A stretch of 64,000 nucleotides of DNA from Rostrohypoxylon terebratum (Eukaryota; Ascomycota; Sordariomycetes; Xylariales; Hypoxylaceae), in assembly GCA_022497145.1 (NCBI GenBank), contig MU385869.1, positions 310,001-374,000 on the forward strand, given 5' to 3'. Shown here one piece after another: positions 11,805 to 23,671 of this stretch. Numbering within the stretch: position 1 is the first letter of the stretch; every line of letters starts with the position of its first letter. Both the position numbers and the translations under genes were made by a program. Below the pieces are notes generated by a model. That model searched no databases. It had not been told where the DNA came from and saw nothing but the letters and a program-made list of their open reading frames with translations.

Positions 11805-12997
11805 GGTCGAGTAGTCTATGATACGAAGGGTTAAGGATGGGAAAGTTATCGGCGGGGAAATGGGTATGTATCAGGGAAAAACGCGGCTTCGAGGCCGTCT
11901 TAGTACCTGCCTCATGCCCCTTTCCTTAATTGTCGCTTAATGAGGATGATGTGGTGGGCAAAGAGGAACGGATCCTCGTTAACGATTTGTTTTTTTTTCT
12001 CGTCTCAACGTCTATGGATACAGGGTTACGGCAGGCCTGTTTGTTATCGCCTTTGCTTTAGAGAAACGAAACGAATACTAGCATGGAAGGGTGGACGGAT
12101 GGGCGATACGAAATACATGTATGTATGTAAAATGGCCAATGAGGCAAATCAAGGCTATTCTATTACAATATCTAGGCTTGGGCATTGTTTATGTGACGTG
12201 TGTATACGATATGGTTTGCTTAAAAGGGGATGATGGGTGCACTAGGATATTCTACTTTGACAGCAGTTACCTAACCTACACCCATGCGGATATCAATAAC
12301 TAAGAAAATCAACCTAAGCAATGACGCTGCTACGTAGATGAGATATAACGTAGATCAATGATATAATCGAGTATTGTTATTTTCTCGGGATGATAAATTA
12401 CCAGATGGCAGTAGAGTAGAATAGTATAAATGGTGGTCCATATAAGGTATTTTGAATGATTGACGCCGAAACCAATAAGAAAAGTGTAAAGCAAGCCTGG
12501 ATAAGCAATCAGAGATCGTGGGTGTTAGCTATTCGTGTAAGATATAGTCCTAGCATCGTTATAATCGGTAAAATTCGTTCGTCATTCTCTGTCCTTTTTT
12601 TTGGTGACCGTCCTGTATGCATGATTGTATGCCTCGTTCTGCTCCGAACCTAATGGGATTTGGGGGTATTCAAAACTAAACCGAGATACCAACTCTTGAT
12701 GCTCGTCGGTTCTGGCGTACTTGTGTGCTGTTTTCCGGGTTTCTATAACGTGCAAAGGTCGCTTGGGGATGTTGGGGCAACGGTGCGCCGTTAGAAATAA
12801 AACGTGATTCGTTAAGGAGAATATACTACCCAGTCTTAGCTAATAACCGCCCATGAGAGGGAGCATAGCTATGAGGTAGAGTATTTATAACGTATATATG
12901 TATAAGGTAAGCGTCTTTTGACGCCAGCCATGGATGGCCTTCGGCCGTAGAAGAACGTGTGCCAAGTAGGCCAGATTTAAATAAAGGCAAGGACGGC
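11805..12997. other. Intergenic region between convergent genes
   Basis: This is the 3' flank of the membrane-protein gene (+) and of the DUF6590 gene (-), which converge. It is AT-rich with no supportable open frame and presumably holds both 3' UTRs and poly(A) sites. Confidence 0.6.
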
Positions 12998-14748
12998 CTA
13001 TCTCCTTGACCTCCTTGATGACCGGTGCATTTTCTTGTTCCAGCATTCTTCAACCGCGTAGCGGACATTCTCGAAATGTTCTGGAGGGATCGACCCGATG
13101 AAAAAGACCTTGACGTTGTGTTCGATAGTGACCAACTTGGAGTAATTTACTCTGGATTCCTTGGCGAGTGTTTCGCCCTCCGCATACATCTGTAGAGCAA
13201 CCGGGGCAAATCCGAGATCGGGTTCATTCTTTAGAAGCCTAGGTTTATGTCCAGCCATGTAGATAATGCCATGTTTATTAGGCCTGACACCTTTCTTCAG
13301 GCATCCCCTTCGATCGTAGGTCAATATCGGCCTATGTTGATGTTAGAAATGGTATATTGGGAAGCGCCAGCGGTATTTTCACTTACACGCATGTGCTGTG
13401 ATGACTCTCGTCCGTAGTCACGATGATGAACCGGCGGAACCCGATATAAAATTTACTACCAGCTGCGGTTCTTCTTTTCGTGACATCGGAAATTGGGTCA
13501 TCAGGACCGATTTGCCCGACTTGACCGAGAGGTTCTGACCAGAGTATCTTGAACACCTTATTGGATTTGGTTAGCTTCTGACATAACGACCGAAAAGTCG
13601 GCGCTACTTACCTCGCCTGGTTGGAATTTTGTTGAGTGCTCTACCTTGTATCCTACCTATTCCTCAGTAAATTACGGAGGCTTAGAAGGGTAGATATGTT
13701 ACTTACGATTATCTAACATTTCCTCTTCTCCTGGAGTTCCTTGGATATAATGAGGATAGGCCGGGGCTGCTGCGCTTGGACCTCCTAAAACCGGAGAGCC
13801 ACCGCGGGGTGTCGGCATGTCATCTCCATTCGCCAACGGTGGGTCTGTTTGGAATGTCAGCACCAGGCAGCTAAAGGTCTATGAAGTACTTACTCAGCTC
13901 ATACGCATTAGGATCGACGGTAGAGGGCCAAGACGAAGAAGTCCCTGTATCTGCCAAAGATGCAGAATACGAAGACTCGCCAACTTGTTGAGTTCCATAA
14001 CAGCTGTCACGACTCCTACGAACGGCTTCTTCATATTCGGCATCAAAAGAAGGATCCGCTTCAGGCCCATAGTCGTTCATATGCAGCTCCACGACATGGC
14101 CCGACGATCCAGCTGCAATATTCTCGACATCTGTGTAATCAGCGCTAAGATCTGGGATTATTAGTCTCGTTCATATTAGCGAGCGACTGCCGAAACTCAC
14201 ATTGTGTATGCCCTCCTTGGCTATAATCTGCTGTCATGGATAGCTGCTCCCCTGTCTCTGCCAAGGTATCGCCGTATGATGAATTGCTGTATTGATCAGT
14301 ATGTTCAACACTAATTGATTTTCCTTTCCCTTTGTCGTTGTGCTGTTGTGGCTGCGTGTGGTCAAGATAATCTGGATCCTGGGATTGGTGAGCATCGTGG
14401 GTGTAGCTAGCATCGTCGACAGAAACGGCTTGATGGCCCCCATATTCGGCGTACTGGTTCGAGTCGTAGGCGTCTTGACCAACATTCATATTCTGGACCT
14501 GCTCCGATAAATTATCAATGGCATGGTCGGACCGTGGGACCCTCTGGTCGGGACCAATCCATTCATACTCTATGATTCCTGATCATGGCTAGTCAGTACG
14601 AGCCAGCCGGAAATTGCGGAGTTATTAGAGCTGGAGACGTACCATTTCGACCTTCTCGCTCTTTATACCACTGCTGGTATTGGTCATGCCACTTGGGATC
14701 GCTCCAAGCGCGCGATGATGACTTTTGCTTATGTTTCGATTTGTGCAT
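12998..14748 (-). CDS. DUF6590 domain protein, seven exons
   Basis: Exons, in order of transcription: 14748-14643, 14578-14201, 14151-13894, 13844-13707, 13652-13612, 13556-13387 and 13331-12998. They join in frame to 474 aa, with GT-AG borders at every intron. The N-terminus (MHKSKHKQKSSSRAWSDPKW) is basic. Residues 37-290 are Gln/Ser/Asp-rich and disordered. The C-terminal 180 residues are the fungal DUF6590 domain. It begins near FQPGEVFKILWSEPLG and continues through FYIGFRRFIIVTTDE, TYDRRGCLKKGV, KESRVNYSKLVTIEHNVKVF and FENVRYAVEECWNKK. The domain is widespread and multicopy in Pezizomycotina and has no known biochemical function. The family call is confident from these conserved blocks; the role is unknown. 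The acceptor of exon 5 was chosen over an AG four bases upstream because only it keeps the domain frame. Confidence 0.87.
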
Positions 14749-17438
14749 CGTGACATTTTGTAACCATATTTTTCATTAGGTATACCAATATGTAAAGAAA
14801 CTCTCGCGGAATTAAGCCGTGGGAGACGGCGGCATTCACAAGCAAAAAGCAAAGTGATGTAAGCGAATAAAACTGAAGCGGACCGAGCCTTAAATCAGCT
14901 ATGCGGCTCTGTTCAAGGAAGTAATCTCCTCGTCTTTAAAGATATCCCTAAGCTGTCATAAGGACGGCCTTACTCCAGAGATTTCGGAACGGCCAAGTGT
15001 GTGGGACAACTTTGCTGCACACATACGCCAACGCGGGCCAAAATGTTCCTGGGGGCGCAAGCGATCTATCTAATTTGACGGCTCGATCACTCTTTATGCC
15101 TCGTGATGTAGTGGGTAAAAGGTCATTGGCCCTGGTAAGTTCGCGGTAAAGAGATATGCAGTGATCTCGTGAGAAATCAAGACGGCGTCCGATAATGTGG
15201 GAATGGGGAGACGAACTGGTCAGGGATTGTAGACGAGCTAGAGAGCTAGAGAGCTAGAAGTGGAAGTTGAAGGCCTAAGTAGAGGTAGGAAGAGACTATC
15301 ATGTAGGCTCGAGCTGGTGGGCCAATCAGGACGGAGGATGGTAATGGCTGCAACCTCGGTGTTGTTATAGCTGACGGACGAGATTCTCCCCAGCTCCCCA
15401 GGATTCCCAGATAAGAGAGGAGGGCTTCAAAGTGAAAATTAGTCGAAGATGAAACCCGAAGATACGGGCGAAGCCGGAGGAAAAGAGGAAAAGAGGCAAC
15501 AAAGGCGGAAGGGCTGAATTAGCGGTCAATAATCATGGACGGAAACACAGAAGAAAAGCGAGACATGCTGTCGCCACGGAAAGCGACATGAACAATCTTA
15601 AACTTGGTCTTGGTTCTTGGAGAATAATAATATTATTATTTCGAAAAATATACTACTAAGGTTGGAAATGGTATGGTTGAAAATGTAGAGAGGGGGTGTG
15701 GTGCGTTCTTATCAACTTTTTTTGAATAAGAATGGAAAAAAATCCAACTACTCACTCCCCCCTGAAGACTCGGCCCACCTATCTCGTCTACCATTATACT
15801 CACGCTTGAGATTTTTTTTCCCTCTCGTTGCTCGGGATCTCTGCCGTTGAGAGGGAAACCAGGTAGAGAGTGTGAGCGAGAGAGAGAGTCTGGGTCCTTC
15901 AAGGGTCCCATTTTGCTTTTGGACAAGGGGGAACGAGGGGAGGCAGCTCTAAACCTCTGCAACCCGACGAAAGGGAACAGAAGATCAATCGTGGCCCATC
16001 AAGCGGCAGCCACTTGGCGAGGGCTTATAATGTCCACTAAGACTACTGCAGTTCTGTAGGGTTTCGTAGGGGTTTGTAGGCCAAGTATAGTATGATAATA
16101 GGTCAGTAAAAGGCCAGTGTATGGCAGAGGTAGGCTTGTAACAGCCGCAAATGGCCTAGCTAACGATGTAGCGAATGCAGCCCATATGCGCCCATATGCG
16201 CCCATGGATCCCTTCTCCATATTCTAAACCACACACCCCATGGACGCGTCCGCGATGAGGGGTGCGAGGACCGGAGGATGGTACGTGAGGATTCGGCCAG
16301 GTGCATGGGTGATGACAAGATGAGGCTCTTATGAATGTATTGATCATCATGAGTACTTGTCGCTAGGTTGCAAGTGTTGCGAGGTGTGTGGGCAACCAAA
16401 AGCTGATTGCCGGACATGGGACACCTTTGCCTTGGGCGATCCAAAGGCGTGACTGGGCTGACTTTTTAGGCCACATCCGAGCACTACAAACTGCCGCCCA
16501 CGAATCCATGATGGATCTTGACTCTTGAAGCTGTACGACCTGCCCTAGCAGCCTACCTAGGTCCTAGGTACCTAGGTTTGTTTCTCTACTAGCGTAGGAG
16601 TTCGGAGCTGACCAATACCTTGCTTGATGTACAGCTGAATGTGGTATGTGGTGTATACTGCGTATATATTCCTTAGGTATGTGTGTATCCATATGCTGTA
16701 AGGTGTGTGAGAGCTACTCAACATACGGAAGTTGTTGTAAGAAACAGAAAGGCGTTTAATATTAGGTACTTTGGGGTATTATTTTAATATTTTAAAAAGT
16801 GGATCTCACCGAGGCCGGGGTGTCAGGGTGTCAGGGTGTGAGGAGCTCGGGAGATGCTTCCTGCTTCGTAGTTGCTGGTAGGTGGCCTTTTTGACCAGGA
16901 TAATGGAGGATAAGGTACAGTAAGTTTCCGACCAGGCGCCACGTGCTTACACTTCCCCTTAGACAACCTAGTCTCACCCCTAGTTACCCCCAAACCTTAC
17001 CCAAAATAAAGCGTGGGTATTAACGTCTAGTTACAGCAGAAGGTGCCGGAAAAGGTGCAGGCTGTACAGGGCAGTACAGGCATTTTGCAGCATTTACAGG
17101 GAAGCTGGGGGGGGGGGGTAAATTTTTGTGTAACTTACCAGTTTTAACTCGAGTCTTTGGACTCTTGGACTCTTGGGGGCTCTTGGGTACTTTTCTTTTG
17201 CCCTATCCATAGACAATTCCATCTGCATCAAAACATCGTCTCGCATCACTTCCGCGTCACCTGCTTACCTATCATATCAATATCTGTCCTTACCTACGTA
17301 CCTTAGGTAGAATAAAAAAAAATAACACCAACCTCGTGTTTTCTTTTCCTTCTTGCTTAAAAAAAATTATTGAACTTCGTTCCCCCCATTTTCTTTAAAT
17401 AAGATGCAGTTGCGGAGTCGCCGAATAACACATCCTGA
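14749..17438. other. Intergenic region, no gene apart from leader elements
   Basis: This is the shared upstream side of the DUF6590 gene (-) and the coiled-coil gene (+). Open frames are short and uninformative. It contains a CCTAGG palindrome (16555-16577) and a run of twelve G (17107-17118). An AT- and pyrimidine-rich leader lies close to 17439. Confidence 0.55.
16555..16577. repeat. CCTAGG/GGTACC palindrome cluster
   Basis: Three overlapping copies of CCTAGG occur, with ACCTAGGT at both ends of the 23-bp stretch and a GGTACC near the right end. It is a member of the recurring intergenic family. Confidence 0.75.
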
Positions 17439-17469
17439 ATGGCTACTACAGTCGATCATCGTTGTGTAA
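17404..17469 (+). promoter_or_regulatory. Upstream ORF overlapping the next gene's start
   Basis: An ATG 35 bases before the main start opens a 21-codon frame that ends in TAA at 17467-17469, past the main ATG at 17439 and in a different frame. If the transcript starts upstream of 17404, ribosomes reading this frame would bypass the main start, so it could lower translation. It is visible in the sequence, but the transcription start is unknown. Confidence 0.45.
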
Positions 17470-19601
17470 ATCTGGCTAGAAATAGTACTTTGGCTCTCCC
17501 CGAAAGCTTCAGACCCTCCTCTTCCGATTATGCCCGCCATCATGACGTATACGGTCTTTCCACCGAATCTAGCAGTCGAGCTTCCATCATGTCTACCGAG
17601 GATATCCCCTTGGAATTATCCCGTACCTTAACCACCGGATCCGAAGGCTGGTCCGACTCCGAAGACGACGACTCGTCCGCTACCTCTGACACCTCTCACG
17701 CCCGTATCGCTCGCCGACCGCATTTTCCCCCTATTCTCCCTTCCGTATACTCGTCTTCTAGTATATCCAAGAGCCTCCCCCAGAAGCTAGCAGCAACCAT
17801 TTCTGCTGTTGAAGGGACTGGTTTAGCTTATCGCCCGCAAACTCCAAGCAAGTCTCAATCACCATCTAATCGCTTTCGACGCGTGAAGTCACCGCCGCTA
17901 TCTTCTCAGACTCAAAAAGAGTCGCTTATTTCTAATGCCCTCCAAGCCCAGCACCCATCAGATTCCCAAAGCTTGCCAACCCTTCTTCACGTACCCCAAA
18001 ACCGGCCGACACGGCCAATATCACATGGCATCGACGAAGTTATTTCCAGACAGAAAGACATCCCTGCCGGTAGAGGACTCCGATTCAAACAACATATCTG
18101 GACAAACTCTGATGTGGAAAGTGAAGTGAGCGAAGGTGAAGATGACCAGTCTAGATCAGTCAACTTCGATGCCGATGATGATAGCGACCAGGTTGACGCG
18201 TCTCGTCGTGTTTCTCATAGCTTTCAACGGCTGACTACTCATTTCTCTAGACTTAGAGATCGGAGAACTAACCTACGAGAAATATTTAACGGTGTGCAGC
18301 TGAAACGGACCCAGGTCCAAGAAATGCGCCACGTCAAGGATGACGCTACTCTGGCTTTTATGACTGCTGTTCAGGCCCTCCTTCCAGATAACCCAGGACT
18401 AGATCAATTCTTTAAGGATATGCGAGATGCCCAAATTAGATGCCAGGAAGCGGAACAGCGCTTTGACGACATGCTTGATGAGCTCCAACACGGGGAGGTC
18501 GAGCTAGAGCTAGAAGAACAGAGATTCTATACTGCCGCCGCGGGTATTGACAGCACCGCGTCCGAGGCTGGATCCAATGATGATGATTGTCCTCAGGTTC
18601 CAGGGAATCCACTATTGCTCGGAATTACCGGTGATCGCCCGGAAGATATACATCCTTTATTTGAAGAACTTCGGGAAGCATCTCGGAACATCCAGCTAGC
18701 CCGGGAGCTTTTGGTGAACACTCAGATGAAGAGGAAAGCCCTGAGTGCAGGCAAGTCTCATTTGTTGTCCTCTGATAGCATTGAACTATTGGAGAGTTAT
18801 AGTGAGGCCGGGAAAAAACGAGCCCTCGAACTCAAGCGATCGGGGGTCATGTCGCAAGACGACATTGAAATGCTACAGGACTACGACTATTTGGAGCAGA
18901 AAGCCCGGTTTGACATTGATCATTATACCAAGGAGGCCATACGTTTGGAGAATGAGTGTCGCGAGAAACGGGTCATGCCCAAGAACACTCCATTTCAACA
19001 GGAAGGTTTTGGATTTAATCCCGTGTATGCAGACGAGATTCACTTAGGAGATGAATTATTTGATAGACCTCCCAAAGGGCAATCTAAGACGCTCGCACAT
19101 CCCGTGTTCCCAAAATTGTTATCCAACCCTACATACCTCCTCGGGGAGTTCCCCCAGACAGCTCAGCAGTCGCTTCGACAAGCTATCTCGTTGCCCTCAA
19201 GCTTACCAACCCGTCAAAAGCATATTGACACTGCAGCCCGTGAAGTTGCCATTCATTCGCTCCTCAAGGAAGTTGGAGAACGGGATGGAGACAAGAGGGG
19301 ATACATCAACCGTTGGCTACTTCACAAACTTCATCTGTCGTCCATGGAAGCGGAGCTCCTGTGGTCTACATTTCATACGCGTCTCAAAGTTCGCAATGTC
19401 GACCGATGGCAACAAGATGTCCTTCATCTATGGTGGAAAGACCAAGCTGCCAACCTACCGCCCGCCCAGTTTGAGGGTGTTTACGAAGATCGCAGTTCAG
19501 CCTCGATCAATCCAAGACCGGACCTACCGTCGAGAGCCTATTCGGACTCCCACCAGCTAGATCATATGAGGCTCTGGGATATTGAAGAAGCCTGGAGCTG
19601 A
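17439..19601 (+). CDS. Conserved-looking coiled-coil protein, function unknown
   Basis: This is a single-exon gene of 720 aa. The ATG at 17439 is the first in this frame. Residues 1-280 are Ser/Asp/Pro-rich and probably disordered, with acidic patches (DSEDDDSS; SEVSEGEDDQSR). From about 290 the protein becomes helical and charged, with likely coiled coil around 325-365 (EAEQRFDDMLDELQ and ELELEEQRFY) and again at about 405-520. The C-terminal 160 residues look like a compact domain (LPTRQKHIDTAAREVAIHSL, RWLLHKLHLSSMEAELLWST, WQQDVLHLWWKD). There is no signal peptide or membrane span. I do not recognise the family. The arrangement of disordered N-terminus, coiled coil and helical C-terminus fits a structural or cytoskeleton-associated protein, which is inference only. 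Confidence 0.85.
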   Translation: MATTVDHRCVNLARNSTLALPESFRPSSSDYARHHDVYGLSTESSSRASIMSTEDIPLELSRTLTTGSEGWSDSEDDDSSATSDTSHARIARRPHFPPILPSVYSSSSISKSLPQKLAATISAVEGTGLAYRPQTPSKSQSPSNRFRRVKSPPLSSQTQKESLISNALQAQHPSDSQSLPTLLHVPQNRPTRPISHGIDEVISRQKDIPAGRGLRFKQHIWTNSDVESEVSEGEDDQSRSVNFDADDDSDQVDASRRVSHSFQRLTTHFSRLRDRRTNLREIFNGVQLKRTQVQEMRHVKDDATLAFMTAVQALLPDNPGLDQFFKDMRDAQIRCQEAEQRFDDMLDELQHGEVELELEEQRFYTAAAGIDSTASEAGSNDDDCPQVPGNPLLLGITGDRPEDIHPLFEELREASRNIQLARELLVNTQMKRKALSAGKSHLLSSDSIELLESYSEAGKKRALELKRSGVMSQDDIEMLQDYDYLEQKARFDIDHYTKEAIRLENECREKRVMPKNTPFQQEGFGFNPVYADEIHLGDELFDRPPKGQSKTLAHPVFPKLLSNPTYLLGEFPQTAQQSLRQAISLPSSLPTRQKHIDTAAREVAIHSLLKEVGERDGDKRGYINRWLLHKLHLSSMEAELLWSTFHTRLKVRNVDRWQQDVLHLWWKDQAANLPPAQFEGVYEDRSSASINPRPDLPSRAYSDSHQLDHMRLWDIEEAWS

Positions 19602-21506
19602 ATATTGTTGCTAATTTTTTTTGGGCGTATTGCATTATTATCTTTTTGTATATAGCCTACACAGTGGCTATTATAGGCCTTGTTGGCCTTGTTTCATGTT
19701 CCGAGTTTTGATCAGGTCGGATCTTGGTCTTGCGGAGCGCAAAAAGGCAGCGGACCGCATCGAGATTGATTTACGGACTTATATACCCCATTCGCGATTT
19801 TATATCATTATGGAGTTTTAGTCATCGGACGGGAATGGCCGAGGCCGGTTTTACTATTTTGTGTCTATCAACAATCGCTGTTTGCGGGGAGATTATAGCG
19901 GTACAACTTCGATGGCGTTCGATTACCTACCTATACATACCCCAAAGTTCCTTGGTTTTAGGACATTGTCGCCCCGAGCAAGGTAGTCGTCGCGAACTCA
20001 ATCGTCTTTTTCTGATGGGATGATTATTGGTTTAGCGCGTCGGCCTCTCGAATATTGCAATACAAACACCATCTACCTCCCTCCCCTAACGACTTCACAT
20101 ATACGATGCATCATTTACCTCGCACTTAGACGGTACACTACATACCGGACCTACTATAATCTATGGACACACAATATGTATGTAGGTCCGTTAGGCCTGT
20201 GATACCTGACTAAACTAGATTTCAACTAGTCAGCTAGTTCGGCGGGCCGTTCCACTCGGATAGAGCACCTACCATGTGAACTAATGTACTACGTAACCTA
20301 ACCTTCCTAGGTAGAATTAGCCCTAGAGCTACTATAGACCGGAGTCGAGCCGCTTGGGTAAGGCATTCCACTCATTATTTCCACTATCTTCCCCTCTCCT
20401 CCCATAATTCTGATGCGGGGATATAGGAAACAATGTATTACAAGGACACAATCACATCCACTGCAGTTTACCGACCTACATACAGTATACATATAGTACT
20501 AATATATAATACCAGGCATGTATGTACCTTAGCAAACCTTGTATCTTTTCCAAGGGATACCTCGGATTCTGCTATATGTTATGTACTATGTACTATGTAC
20601 TATGTGATGCTCCACGTCGCGCACACACGAGCAGTTGCATTAACATCAATTTCCTAGGTCGATATCGGCAAATCAGAAGAGAGTCAACCATATGGAGGGC
20701 GTGTAAGCATGGTAGGCCGAAGCAGGCTGGCAGATTGAGGTCGTTTGAGAAACCTCTAAATGCCAATATATCCACGACCGAAGCGAGAGACTCTTACTCC
20801 GACCTATCATAGCTTATTAGCTAGGTACCTAGAGGTGGTCCAGGATTGTAGGTAGCAGGTGGTCGGTCAGCCGGTCTACCGTAAGAAGCAATGCCTAAGC
20901 GGCCGGACCTCTAAAAAGGGCAACACTGCCATACTGCAGCCCGACTGTTTTTGCTAACAGGTCCGAGTCGAAATTGTCGAGCGACAGCTCCCGAACGGCA
21001 ACGCCAAGCACCGCAGGATTCACCTACCCATTATATTATTATATTCCTCCAATCCCGGTTCGAGCTGCTCGCCAGACAATAAGTCACCTGGTTCTTTGGG
21101 TCCGGAATGACTCCTCTCCAGGAGGGTCGCGGCAGGACACGATACGTCCATTTCGCCCAGCGGAACCCCGAGCCTGCATCCCCTAGTGGAGGGCTGCGAC
21201 TGGGACTAAAACCTAGGACATGTATATTATGTTATCCGCTACCTTTTCGCTTTTCCTCTCTCTCTCTGCCGCGCCCGCACGTGTATGTCTCAGACCAGAG
21301 GGCAGACTATATGTAGCAGGCAGCTCAGGGTAGCCTGATAGCTCCACGCCCCTCCCCTCAGCCTGTGCGACGGAAGATGCAAGAAAAAAGAATGATTCAT
21401 AAGTGGGGGGGTCGAATCGGAAAATTCGGCTTTGCGAGAAATTTCGTGATTGGGAAAAGCAAAGGGTTCGCAAAAAATAAAAGGGCTTAGACCGGGTCGC
21501 GGAAAC

Positions 21507-21542
21507 GGTCGCTAAGGTCGCTAGGGTCGCTAGGGTCGCTAG
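21507..21542. repeat. Four tandem 9-bp units GGTCGCTAG
   Basis: Four consecutive 9-bp units are present; the first reads GGTCGCTAA and the other three GGTCGCTAG. Confidence 0.85.
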
Positions 21543-22971
21543 GAGTAGTTCGCTGCCGGCCACGACGCACCTAGCCCAGGTGTGTTGGGCCGCAACGTCG
21601 CGCGCGCGCCTCACCTTACACGGTGTGTAGTGGGGGGCCAGAGAGGGAGAGATAGGGTTGGTAGGTAGGGCGAATATGGGGGAGGTTATGACGATGCCCC
21701 TTAACTACCCAAACCCAGGCTAGAGCTGGTTCGAGGTTTCATTCACGATCGGTTCCTGCAAGGTACGCGCGCTCGGTAATGCTCGTTGGCCGCTCCCGCA
21801 CTCCCGAGCTGCAAGATGTTCGAGGACGCGAGCCGGGTATCTTGCCTCGGCTGCCAATTTCCTGAGATGGCCAAGCTCGATCTAGCGAGAATTTCGCTAC
21901 GCCCGGCCAGAGTGAGGCGCGCTTGACCGGTGTGATAGCGCTTGGCTTCCCCTACTACAGGGAGCTCTTATATGGAAGAGTGCCCTCCATGTTGTCAATC
22001 AACCTGCGGAAAAAGTGTGCGGTGTTTTCGTGGTTTCGATGTCAACCACGCTCGTTCCCATCCCATCCAATCTTGATATGGATGAAGATACTGCATCGTC
22101 GCATACCTTTCGGCTAGAGTCAGTCGGTACTCTCCATAATTGCTTGCTGGGAATGAACTCTACCTGCGATCGAAGGTAATGCTGAAAGGTCAGCTTATAG
22201 CAATTGAGCGATGAGCACGAGATGGTTATATGGTGGGCAACTCATCCCGGCGATCCTTTTCTCACTCCAGCTAGACATCGCCAGACCCTATATCAAGCTT
22301 CAAAACAAATACACCGCCTTGTCATTCATTATCAATTCGCGCAGGTCTTTCCCAGAGTCACGGTACAAGAATATCATGGCGCGCCAGCTCAACAAAGGAC
22401 GTACGTGTCCATCTGAGTGCTCAGAGCGATACCAAACAGTTGATTCTGATCGTGACAAAGCTCATGATATCACCAGAACAGATGCTCTCCCAGCCCGCTG
22501 CCCCTTTATTCAAACGAATGTCCTCAATTCACTACTAGTTACCTATTCCTAAGCCTTAAGGTCCTACATACCTAATTCATATGGTAGGGCTTCATCATTT
22601 AGGTGCTACTACGCCTTAACTCCGCGCTTAAAATTTACCTATTTACCTACCAATGAACTCTCTTCTCTAGCGTCCAAATAACCAAATCCACAAATATTAC
22701 AATCAATGACGTTAACTCTTCAGTCCCATGTTTCTGTTTACGTATCGGTTTTAAAATCTTCACAAACTAAGCTAGACAACTCCATTCATAGCTCGCCCAC
22801 GAACCACCATATCGATTATACATACCGTTGAGCAATGTGTGATTTACAAGCAACGCAACTAGGAACTTGTTGTTCGTGATCATGCCTAAGTAATTTTACT
22901 TTTTACTTTCGCCTCCTCTCCTTCTCCCACTGGGTACACCTTACCCTAGCTATCAATTATCAAGACATGGT

Positions 22972-22998
22972 CAATTCGACCAATTCGACCAATTCGAC
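22972..22998. repeat. Three tandem 9-bp units CAATTCGAC
   Basis: Three perfect consecutive copies are found in the intergenic DNA about 700 bp upstream of the F-box gene. Confidence 0.85.
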
Positions 22999-23671
22999 CA
23001 CTTCCTTCAAAACACTTTCATACTCTTAACTCTAACTCCCCCAACTCCTAACTCCCAACTTCTTCCCTCAACTTACCAAGCCAATGGGCTTTTGGTGATC
23101 CTTCACTTTCAAGAACAGCTACCCCAACTAGTTGATCACCAAGAAAGCCTGCGTGGTTACTGCTCTCCAGTACTAAGCAACTCGGTATGTCTCCACTCCT
23201 CACTCCCCTTTTCCTATGTCTAAGCCTCACTCCAGCGTTCCTGAGTAAAGACAACACCGTCGACGTCTTAACTCGAAACATGTCGTTGCCTTCTGGCAGG
23301 TTTCCTAGAATCTTTACATAAGAATCTAGATATACCCCACTTTCAATGTTCAACCTTTTCATCTTTTCATCTTCTGCTAATACAAACTGTGAAAACCTAC
23401 AGAAAAAGTGATCAGCTACCACAACTCTCTTTGCAATTAGCAACACACGCTCACTTAGCTACCTTCTTTTCTTTTCCTTTTAATATCTCTTTCCACCTTC
23501 TCTCAATACCTCTCTTTAGCTCCTTTGCAATCCAGTTAGGCGTGCTTCTTACGCTTGCTACAATACTTGTCTACTCCGGACACCTTAAGCAAAAAAAGAG
23601 TGATCTTTGACCTATCTCATCTACCCTAAACACCGAATCTGCTTTGCTAAGCAGTCACTTGCTTCATTGCT

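Larger units (their letters stand above)
19602..23671. other. Four-kilobase gene-free region
   Basis: No open frame here has a recognisable domain. A 132-codon minus-strand frame (23048-23446) sits directly upstream of the F-box gene, but nothing about it is family-like. Short tandem repeats occur at 21507-21542 and 22972-22998. The sequence before 23672 is CT-rich and probably the F-box gene's promoter or leader. Confidence 0.5.

Noticed and set aside
23048..23446. 132-codon minus-strand frame upstream of the F-box gene
   Set aside because: No family features; it lies in the probable promoter of the F-box gene.
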